5,681 nucleotides of DNA, from positions 1 through 5,681 of the forward strand of contig CAIWCQ010000465.1 of assembly GCA_903911165.1 (NCBI GenBank). Reading direction: 5' to 3'. The notes below the pieces were generated by a model. That model saw only the letters and a list, made by a program, of their open reading frames with translations. It was not told the DNA's origin and searched no databases. Position numbers and translations under genes: made by a program. The stretch comes from an uncultured Actinomycetes bacterium. Its GTDB lineage: Bacteria; Actinomycetota; Actinomycetes; Mycobacteriales; Mycobacteriaceae. This document shows positions 1 through 4,948 of the stretch, in pieces (position 1 is the first letter of the stretch; each line of letters starts with the position of its first letter).

Positions 1-315
1 ATCCGCCAGCGCGGCCTGCAGCAGACGGGTCGCGTAGCCGTGGCCTCTGGCCGCCGCTCGGGTGCAAACCCGGCCGATTCGAAACTGCCTGCGCCCGCCG
101 GGACCCCCTTCGATAAGACGCAGCGTCGCGGTCACCTCGCCGGATTTCTCCTCCAGCCAGAAATGCCGGGTCTGGGCACTCAGGTCGGAGCCGTCGAGTT
201 CCGGATACGGGCAGGCCTGCTCGACAACGAAAACTGCGACGCGCAGCTTCAGCAGGTCATAGAGGGTCGCCGCGTCGAGGTCGCGACCCCAGCAACGGCG
301 CAGCGAAACCGTCAC
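1..315 (-). CDS. ElaA-family GNAT N-acetyltransferase, N-terminal part (3' end beyond window)
   Basis: This frame encodes the first 105 residues of a GNAT acetyltransferase and runs off the left edge. GNAT enzymes move an acetyl group from acetyl-CoA to an amine; the substrate of the ElaA branch is not established. The ElaA signature is visible: LLKLRVAVFVVEQACPYPEL at residues 21-40, followed by DGSDL and RHFWL, then a Leu-Arg-Leu strand near 66-68. The acetyl-CoA loop is at about 82-97: GRVCTRAAARGHGYATRLL, a version of the R/Q-x-x-G-x-G/A motif. Expected full length is about 150 residues. I chose GTG at 313-315 because an AGGAG sits four bases upstream; an in-frame GTG at 325-327 would swallow that site. 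It is divergent from the hydrolase gene. M. tuberculosis Rv2851c is the likely counterpart, from memory. The family call is secure; the substrate is unknown. Confidence 0.9.
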   Translation of the reverse strand, partial: MTVSLRRCWGRDLDAATLYDLLKLRVAVFVVEQACPYPELDGSDLSAQTRHFWLEEKSGEVTATLRLIEGGPGGRRQFRIGRVCTRAAARGHGYATRLLQAALAD

Positions 316-319
316 ATCG

Positions 320-325
320 CTCCTC
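320..325 (-). promoter_or_regulatory. Ribosome binding site of the ElaA-like gene
   Basis: Read on the minus strand this is GAGGAG, four bases before GTG 313-315. It decides between the two in-frame GTG codons, because the upstream one (325-327) overlaps it and has no comparable site of its own. Confidence 0.6.
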
Positions 326-365
326 ACGTCGCAACCCGCACCCGGTCGGTCACGGCAGTCCGGCT

Positions 366-371
366 AGGTTA
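366..371 (-). promoter_or_regulatory. Candidate -10 box (TAACCT) for the ElaA-like gene
   Basis: On the minus strand the hexamer TAACCT fits the mycobacterial TANNNT -10 pattern. A start about seven bases downstream would give a leader of roughly 44 bases containing the GAGGAG site. No -35 box is evident. The hexamer is part of the GGTTAACC palindrome at 367-374, so the divergent promoters may share a regulator site. This is pattern matching only. Confidence 0.3.
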
Positions 372-378
372 ACCCGGC

Positions 379-384
379 TAAGGT
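379..384 (+). promoter_or_regulatory. Candidate -10 box (TAAGGT) giving a leaderless hydrolase mRNA
   Basis: TAAGGT fits TANNNT and ends six bases before GTG 391, so transcription would begin at or next to the start codon. Leaderless GTG/ATG mRNAs are common in mycobacteria. No Shine-Dalgarno sequence suited to GTG 391 is present, which agrees with this reading. No convincing -35 box is visible. Confidence 0.5.
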
Positions 385-390
385 TGGGCC

Positions 391-1380
391 GTGACGGCAG
401 TGCAGGCCGAATGGACCGACGATGTTCTGCCCGGATACCGGCAGCACACCCTGGCACTGGGCACCGACCCCGACGGCGAAGGCGAGTTGTTCGCCACCTT
501 GGTCCGCACCACCGAATCAATCCCGTCGTCGTCGGTGGTACTTGCCCTGCACGGCTACACCGACTACTTCTTCAATACCGAACTGGCTGAGCATTTCGCT
601 GCCCGGGGTTGGCGGTTCTACGGCCTCGATTCGCGCCGGTGCGGCCGCTCCTGGCGGGCCGGCCAGACTCCGCATTTCACCACCGACCTGGCCCGCTACG
701 ACCGCGAGCTGGAGGGCGCGCTGGCGATCATCGGCGCGGAGAATCCCGGCGCCCGGGTTCTGATGTACGGGCACTCCACCGGCGGGCTGGTGGTGTCACT
801 GTGGCTGGACCGGTTACGCGGCCACGGCGCCACCGCGACGCTGAACATCGCGGGCCTGGTGCTCAATAGCCCGTTCCTGGAACTGAACGGACCGGCCATA
901 CTGCGCACCCGGGCCACCTCGACGGCGATCGGGGCCGTGTCGCGGGTGCGCAAGACCAGGGTGGTGCGCGGAGCCGGTTCCGGTGGCTACGGGCTCACGC
1001 TGCATCGGGCCTACCACGGCGAGTTCGACTACAACCTGACGTGGAAGCCGATCGGCGGGTTCCCGATCACCGTCGGCTGGATTCACGCCATCCGACGCGG
1101 CCAGGCCCGCCTTCACCGAGGGCTTGACGTGGGCGTGCCTAATCTCGTGTTGCGCTCCGATCACAGCGTCGCCGAGACCGCCGAGACGCAACTCCTGCAG
1201 CAAGGGGACGCCGTGCTCGATGTCGCGCACATCGCCCGCTGGGCGGGCTGCCTGGGTAACCGAACCACCAGTGTTCCGGTGGTCGACGCCAAGCACGACG
1301 TGTTTTTGTCGCTGTCCGAACCGCGCGCCGCGGCCTACGCCGAATTGGATCGCTGGCTTGAACAGTTGCCAGCCGCCTAA
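391..1380 (+). CDS. Alpha/beta hydrolase (serine hydrolase, lysophospholipase/monoglyceride-lipase-like; Rv2854-like)
   Basis: This 329-residue protein has the alpha/beta hydrolase fold of the Hydrolase_4/S33 group, which cleaves esters or amides; its substrate cannot be read from sequence. The oxyanion-hole HG is at residues 54-55 (LALHGYTDYF). The nucleophile elbow is GHSTGG at 127-132 with Ser129. The catalytic His is probably His302 in AKHDVFLS near the C-terminus. The acid is Asp257 (LVLRSDHS) or Asp277 (VLDVAHIARW); I cannot choose safely. There is no signal peptide or membrane segment, so a cytoplasmic enzyme is expected. A cap-like insertion lies at about 165-245. The GTG start at 391 is supported by the leaderless promoter pattern and by the conserved domain beginning soon after. 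TAA ends it at 1378-1380. It resembles M. tuberculosis Rv2854 in type and neighbourhood, from memory. The family call is strong; the exact function is unknown. Confidence 0.93.
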   Translation: MTAVQAEWTDDVLPGYRQHTLALGTDPDGEGELFATLVRTTESIPSSSVVLALHGYTDYFFNTELAEHFAARGWRFYGLDSRRCGRSWRAGQTPHFTTDLARYDRELEGALAIIGAENPGARVLMYGHSTGGLVVSLWLDRLRGHGATATLNIAGLVLNSPFLELNGPAILRTRATSTAIGAVSRVRKTRVVRGAGSGGYGLTLHRAYHGEFDYNLTWKPIGGFPITVGWIHAIRRGQARLHRGLDVGVPNLVLRSDHSVAETAETQLLQQGDAVLDVAHIARWAGCLGNRTTSVPVVDAKHDVFLSLSEPRAAAYAELDRWLEQLPAA

Positions 1381-1398
1381 CCTCAGGTTTGCACCTGA
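1379..1398. repeat. Two overlapping short inverted repeats after the hydrolase stop codon
   Basis: AACCT-C-AGGTT (1379-1389) and TCAGGT-TTGC-ACCTGA (1383-1398) overlap in the 68-base gap before the zinc-finger gene. The second could form a six-base-pair hairpin in RNA, but no T-run follows, so it is at best a weak terminator. As DNA the cluster of AGGT/ACCT half-sites could be an operator for the next gene. The TAACCT at 1378-1383 also fits a -10 box, which would put a transcription start near 1390. The rest of the gap to 1448 shows nothing clear. Confidence 0.35.
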
Positions 1399-1448
1399 TC
1401 GGCGGCACTAAAGGTCATCAATTCGCGCACCGGCGGAACAAATCACCG

Positions 1449-2183
1449 GTGGTGCGCGACTATTACGCCGTGGACTGCAACATCGCCCGGGATGCGCTGT
1501 CGGCCCGGATCGACGGGGAGCGCGAACCCATCCCCGTCGCACGCGTCGACGAGCACCTGAGCGCCTGCGAGCCGTGCCGGCAGTGGCACGCCGCGGCCGT
1601 CGAGCAGACCCAGGTACTGCGTCGACTGGCGGGGCGTTCGCAGGTCGCCGCCGTTCCTCCGATCCCACCGGCCCGTCGCGCGCGGATGCCGATCCGCGGC
1701 CTGCCGGCCCTGCCGTGGCAGCGATGGGCGCTGGCCGGTGTGGGAGTCGTCCAACTCGCCCTGGCGGGCGCCCAGGCGACCGGCGCTCATCTCGGTGTCC
1801 CCCACGCGGCAGCGGGCGGGCACCTGTTCAACGAATCGACCGCGTGGTCCATGGCGCTCGGTGTGATGATGCTGGCGGCCGCGATCCGGCCGTCCGCCGC
1901 CGTCGGCCTCGCGGGGGTCCTCGGGGCGTTTGTCGCCGTTCTGTGCGCGTACGTGATCAGTGACGCAGCGGCCGGAACCGTTACGACCGATCGCATCCTG
2001 AGCCACCTGCCGATAGTCGTCGGCGCAGTACTGGCCTTCCTGGTGTGGCGCCGAGACCGCCCCGTCGACTCCCAACCAGATTCCCGCAAAGTGACAGATT
2101 CCGCCGAGATCGTGTTGCCCGACAACGCCTCTCGCGGTCGCCGCCGCGGCCACCTGCACCCGACCGACGGCTCAGCCGCCTGA
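1449..2183 (+). CDS. Membrane protein with N-terminal zf-HC2 (anti-sigma-like) zinc finger
   Basis: The N-terminus carries a ZAS/zf-HC2 zinc site. Numbered from GTG 1470, the ligands are Cys3, then His29-x3-Cys33-x2-Cys36 within VDEHLSACEPC. Such domains hold ECF sigma factors inactive, often in response to redox or metal stress. A Pro/Arg-rich linker (about 62-80) leads to roughly four hydrophobic segments: 86-105, 124-140, 143-165 and 178-194. A polar, basic C-tail follows. The segment between the first two helices is rich in His (His107, His112, His118), and a further His179 starts the last helix. No sigma factor gene is adjacent, so its partner is unknown. The start is uncertain: GTG 1449, 1452 and 1470 are all in frame, none has a good Shine-Dalgarno site, and the domain itself needs only GTG 1470. 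The stop lies one base from the stop of the convergent DUF5134 gene. Confidence 0.85.
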   Translation: MVRDYYAVDCNIARDALSARIDGEREPIPVARVDEHLSACEPCRQWHAAAVEQTQVLRRLAGRSQVAAVPPIPPARRARMPIRGLPALPWQRWALAGVGVVQLALAGAQATGAHLGVPHAAAGGHLFNESTAWSMALGVMMLAAAIRPSAAVGLAGVLGAFVAVLCAYVISDAAAGTVTTDRILSHLPIVVGAVLAFLVWRRDRPVDSQPDSRKVTDSAEIVLPDNASRGRRRGHLHPTDGSAA

Positions 2184-2186
2184 GTT
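2169..2186 (+). terminator. Weak hairpin at the tail-to-tail gene junction
   Basis: CTCAG (2171-2175), loop CCGC, CTGAG (2180-2184) form five pairs, extended by two G-U pairs on the plus-strand RNA. The hairpin spans the zinc-finger gene's TGA stop. There is no T-run. With one base between the two convergent stops, any terminator must lie in coding sequence, and this is the only candidate I see. It may have no function. Confidence 0.25.
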
Positions 2187-2841
2187 AGAGCATGACGGCG
2201 AACATGATCGCCATTCCGGCGGCCATCGTCACCTGGCTCAGGATGCCGAATTGCTGACCGGTCGAACGGGTCGAACCGCCGAGGCGGGCGGTGATATAGC
2301 GGTAGATCCAAAAGACCGTGGCAATCGCGAAGCCGACGGTGCAGACCCAATTCAAGACGCCGACCCATTCCGGCGTCGCGGAGGCCGACGGACCGGCCGC
2401 CGAGTGACCCCCGTGGCCTGCGTGGCCGGTGTGCCCGGCATGACCGGCGTGCCCGGCCATATCCATCCCAGCCATGTCCATCCCGGCCGGCCCGGGTGCC
2501 CGCCGCAGTGCCAACCCCCCCATCGCGGCATACATCCACGCCATCGCCAGCATCATCAGGGCGTGATAGGCACTGCCCCACCGACTTGCGGAGTTGCGGA
2601 CCGCGATCACCGCGAACCAGATCGCCGCGACCGCGAAAAACACCATCGGCGCACGGGTCGGAAGCTCCGCGCCGCGCGGCCAGGCCATCACCGCCATCGC
2701 GACCGCCATGATCGCGTGCAGGAAGTCGCCGATGACGTTCGCACCCGAATGACGGTTCGCCACAATCGCCTGCACGTAGACACCGGCGCTGAAGACGAAC
2801 AGCAGCGTGACGACCCACCGCAGGGTCACGTCCTGGATCAT
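2185..2841 (-). CDS. DUF5134-type membrane protein with His/Met-rich loop, possible copper binder
   Basis: This 218-residue protein has about six hydrophobic segments (approximately 8-27, 37-56, 65-84, 90-110, 159-182, 200-218). Helix 2 reads LHAIMAVAMAVMAW (His42, Met45, Met49, Met52). Helix 4 reads YHALMMLAMAWMYAAMG (His93, Met96, Met97, Met100, Met103, Met107). The last helix has Met206, 210, 213 and 217. The loop at 118-150 holds two MDMAG units followed by six Gly-His-x units (His131, 134, 137, 140, 143, 146). Met-x-x-Met and His-rich stretches of this kind bind copper in CopA/PcoA-type proteins, so a copper role is likely but inferred. This layout matches the uncharacterised mycobacterial DUF5134 family. 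ATG 2841 is chosen because GGAG lies seven bases upstream; a longer frame to 2985 would run through the divergent promoter. It is divergent from the CopD-CtaG gene. The exact function is unknown. Confidence 0.88.
   Translation of the reverse strand: MIQDVTLRWVVTLLFVFSAGVYVQAIVANRHSGANVIGDFLHAIMAVAMAVMAWPRGAELPTRAPMVFFAVAAIWFAVIAVRNSASRWGSAYHALMMLAMAWMYAAMGGLALRRAPGPAGMDMAGMDMAGHAGHAGHTGHAGHGGHSAAGPSASATPEWVGVLNWVCTVGFAIATVFWIYRYITARLGGSTRSTGQQFGILSQVTMAAGMAIMFAVML
2404..2481 (-). repeat. In-frame tandem repeat coding for MDMAG x2 and GHx x6
   Basis: Within the DUF5134 gene, a 15-base unit occurs twice and a 9-base Gly-His-x unit about six times. The two 15-base copies differ only at two third codon positions (GAC/GAT, GCT/GCC). 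In the short units Gly and His are kept while their third bases vary (GGG/GGT/GGC, CAC/CAT), and changes fall mostly on the x residue. This argues that the peptide is kept rather than that the DNA recently slipped. Confidence 0.75.
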
Positions 2842-2843
2842 CT

Positions 2844-2852
2844 CTCCACTCC
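2844..2852 (-). promoter_or_regulatory. Ribosome binding site of the DUF5134 gene
   Basis: On the minus strand there are two GGAG boxes, seven bases (2849-2852) and two bases (2844-2847) before ATG 2841. The outer one has good spacing and fixes the start at 2841. Confidence 0.65.
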
Positions 2853-2896
2853 GGTGGGCTCTGGAATCGGCACGATTATTGGTCGGCTCCCACGCG

Positions 2897-2930
2897 AGGA
2901 AAGTTCCTGCCCGGGCCGTCCCGCATCTTA
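2897..2930 (-). promoter_or_regulatory. Candidate promoter and inverted repeat upstream of the DUF5134 gene
   Basis: The minus-strand hexamer TAAGAT (2925-2930) fits TANNNT and would give a leader of about 77 bases. Just downstream of it lie AGGAA-AG-TTCCT (2897-2908) and the palindrome GCCCGGGC (2909-2916). Either could be an operator or a leader hairpin. I do not recognise a known copper-repressor (CsoR or RicR type) site here. Confidence 0.3.
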
Positions 2931-2937
2931 GGCGGCT

Positions 2938-2943
2938 TAGACT
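2938..2943 (+). promoter_or_regulatory. Candidate -10 box (TAGACT) giving a leaderless CopD-CtaG mRNA
   Basis: TAGACT fits TANNNT and ends eight bases before ATG 2952. No Shine-Dalgarno site precedes the ATG, so the mRNA is probably leaderless or nearly so. The hexamer lies only seven bases from the opposing -10 candidate at 2925-2930, so the two promoters would compete or be co-regulated. Confidence 0.45.
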
Positions 2944-2951
2944 CTTGCGAT

Positions 2952-4925
2952 ATGGCCCCGCCTCAATCCGTCGTCCCCCGGTCAATGGTGGGGAGTCGGC
3001 TACTGCTGGCCGGATATGCGGTCCTGGCGGCCGCCGTCGCGGGATACGCGCTCACTCTTCCCTCCGCCGTGCCTTCGACGACTGTCATTCATGCGCTCGG
3101 GAGTTTCACCGCCACCATCGCCGGCGCAGTGTGCCTGGGAGGTGTGGTGCTGATCCTCATCACTGCACGGCCGGACGATCGTGGCGTCATCGACGCCCCC
3201 GCGTTCCGGGTTCACCGGGTGGTGGAACGAGTGTCCGTGGTGTGGTTAGTGATGTCGTTGGCGATGGTAGTCATTCAGGTCGCTGCCGACGCCGGACTCT
3301 CGCTGCCGCTGCTGTTCAGCGGCGACCGAATCGGCTCTATCGGCAGCGCGGTGGGCGCCTCAGCGTACGCACGGGCATGGGTGGTAGTCGCCATCTGCGC
3401 AGCGGTGACCGTGCTGGGTCTGCGACTCACCCTGCGTTGGGATTGGCATGTGCCGCTCTTGATTCCGGCGATCATCGGCGTGTTGGCATTCCCGGTCAAC
3501 GGCAACCCCAGCTACGGCCCCGACCATGATTACGCCACGAGTTCGGTCATTGTTTTCACGATTGCGGTCTCAGTGTTGGCCGGATTGAAGATCACTTCAG
3601 CATTGGCCGGCCGGGGAGGCCCAGTCCGCCAGGCCGAGCGCGTAACGACACTGGTCGCCGGCGTGGTGGCTCTGGTCTTCGGGGTGGTCTTGATGGTGCT
3701 CCTTGCCGGGCCGCCACTGGGCTCCGGATACGGCCGACTGGGGCTAGCGGCGGCGGCCGCACTGCTCACCGGTCTCATCTTCGACTGGCGCGGGCGCGCG
3801 TCGGCGTTCAATGCCGTGACGGCGATGACCGCACTGGCCGCGGTCTCGGCCATGGCCGTCCAGATCGCACCCCGGCTACTCCCGTTCTGGTCGGCGGTCT
3901 GCTGTTACTACGACATTGCGACCAACACCCGCCTCATGAGGACCGGCGATGGTTCGACCGTTCCCCAACTCCTGCTAATTCTCGGCTATGAACTTCCCGG
4001 CGCACCGAGTCCCCTGCGGATGCTGACGTTCTGGCGTTTCGACCCCTTCCTGAGTGTCGGCGGACTTCTGCTGGCCGCCCTTTACCTCGCTGGCGTGGTT
4101 CGTCTGCGCCGCCGCGGCGACCGGTGGCCGGTCGGACGCACGGTGTCCTGGTTGGCCGGCTGCGCGGCCCTGGTGTTCGCGACCGGTTCAGGTGTCCGAT
4201 CCTATGGCGCAGCGATGTTCAGCATCCACATGATCGAGCACATGACGCTGAACATGTTCGTCCCGGTGCTCCTGGTTCTGGGCGCACCGGTGACGTTGGC
4301 GTTGCGAGCGTTGCCGAGCGCGGCGCCCGGAGCGCCACCGGGTCCCCGGGAATGGATTGTGCGAGCCGTCCATTCGCCGTTCACCGCGTTCCTGTCCAAT
4401 CCGATCACCGCCTTCGTATTGTTCGTCGGGTCGCTCTACGCCGTGTACTTCTCACCCCTGTTCGACACCCTGGTGAGCTACCACTGGGGTCATGAGCTGA
4501 TGTCGCTGCACTTCCTGCTCACCGGGTACCTGTTCTATTGGGGCATCATCGGCATCGATCCGGGCCCGCGCCGACTTCCGTTCATCGGCAGGCTCGCGTT
4601 GTTGTTCGCGACCATGCCCTTTCACGCATTTTTCGGTATCGCGATGATGACGAAGACAACTGCGGTCGGCGGCGACTACTACGCCACCATGGCGCTACCC
4701 TGGGTATCCAGCCTCACTGACGACCAGCACCTTGGTGGCGCAATCGCCTGGGGGGCAAGCGAAGGGCCGGTGCTCTTCGTGGCCATCGCACTGGTCGCCC
4801 AGTGGGCCCGGCAAGATCGTCGCGTCGGGGTTCGCGCCGACCGGCACGCCGACGCCGCCTACGGCGACGACGATCTCGAGGCCTACAACGCGATGCTGCG
4901 TGAACTGGCCCGCACCCGCCGCTGA
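2952..4925 (+). CDS. CopD-CtaG fusion: copper transport / cytochrome c oxidase assembly membrane protein
   Basis: This 657-residue protein has about 16 membrane segments. The first part (about 15-310) is CopD-like, with His47 in the second helix (IHALGSF) and a PDHD motif at 190-193. The second part (about 365-620) is a caa3-type CtaG domain: FSIHMIEH with His426 and His430, YHWGHELMSLH with His511, His514 and His520, MPFHAFFG with His558, and DQHLGGAIAWG at 591-601. The tail ends DDDLEAYNAMLRELARTRR, typical of actinobacterial members. CtaG of Bacillus is needed to make active caa3 oxidase, so copper delivery to the oxidase is the likely role; the CopD half may move copper across the membrane. 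Length and layout match M. tuberculosis Rv0102 (from memory). Oddities: a vicinal Cys pair (317-318) in the inter-domain loop, and weak His conservation in the CopD half. ATG 2952 fits the leaderless promoter. Confidence 0.94.
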   Translation: MAPPQSVVPRSMVGSRLLLAGYAVLAAAVAGYALTLPSAVPSTTVIHALGSFTATIAGAVCLGGVVLILITARPDDRGVIDAPAFRVHRVVERVSVVWLVMSLAMVVIQVAADAGLSLPLLFSGDRIGSIGSAVGASAYARAWVVVAICAAVTVLGLRLTLRWDWHVPLLIPAIIGVLAFPVNGNPSYGPDHDYATSSVIVFTIAVSVLAGLKITSALAGRGGPVRQAERVTTLVAGVVALVFGVVLMVLLAGPPLGSGYGRLGLAAAAALLTGLIFDWRGRASAFNAVTAMTALAAVSAMAVQIAPRLLPFWSAVCCYYDIATNTRLMRTGDGSTVPQLLLILGYELPGAPSPLRMLTFWRFDPFLSVGGLLLAALYLAGVVRLRRRGDRWPVGRTVSWLAGCAALVFATGSGVRSYGAAMFSIHMIEHMTLNMFVPVLLVLGAPVTLALRALPSAAPGAPPGPREWIVRAVHSPFTAFLSNPITAFVLFVGSLYAVYFSPLFDTLVSYHWGHELMSLHFLLTGYLFYWGIIGIDPGPRRLPFIGRLALLFATMPFHAFFGIAMMTKTTAVGGDYYATMALPWVSSLTDDQHLGGAIAWGASEGPVLFVAIALVAQWARQDRRVGVRADRHADAAYGDDDLEAYNAMLRELARTRR

Positions 4926-4948
4926 ATCAGCCCCCGTCAGGACCGGTA

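Noticed and set aside
40..372. Plus-strand open frame (110 codons) at the left edge
   Set aside because: It lies opposite the ElaA-like acetyltransferase, whose signature is unmistakable on the minus strand.
814..1296. Minus-strand open frame (160 codons) inside the hydrolase gene
   Set aside because: Antisense shadow of a gene with a clear catalytic Ser motif and family match.
1443..2159. Minus-strand open frame (238 codons) opposite the zinc-finger gene
   Set aside because: No domain, biased composition, and the plus-strand frame carries a complete zinc-finger motif and membrane helices.
2404..2481. Tandem repeat considered as a CRISPR array or mobile-element repeat
   Set aside because: Units are 9-15 bases, contiguous, in frame and without spacers; they code for a His/Met loop.
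1787..2818. Long minus-strand open frame (343 codons) across the DUF5134 and zinc-finger genes
   Set aside because: It is out of frame with the DUF5134 gene, Arg/Gly/Asp-rich and without any recognisable domain. High GC makes such shadow frames long, and two well-supported genes occupy the same DNA.
2251..2931. Plus-strand open frame (226 codons) opposite the DUF5134 gene
   Set aside because: Its product is Arg/His/Gly/Pro-rich and low complexity, as expected from the antisense of a GC-rich gene. It also runs through the divergent promoter region.
2842..2985. 48-codon N-terminal extension of the DUF5134 gene to ATG 2985
   Set aside because: The extension is Arg-rich, overlaps the start and promoter of the divergent CopD-CtaG gene, and ATG 2841 has a good ribosome site and begins directly with the first membrane helix.
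4926..4948. Gap between convergent CopD-CtaG and nicT genes considered as a terminator
   Set aside because: Only a short ACCGGT palindrome is visible, with no stem of useful length and no T-run.
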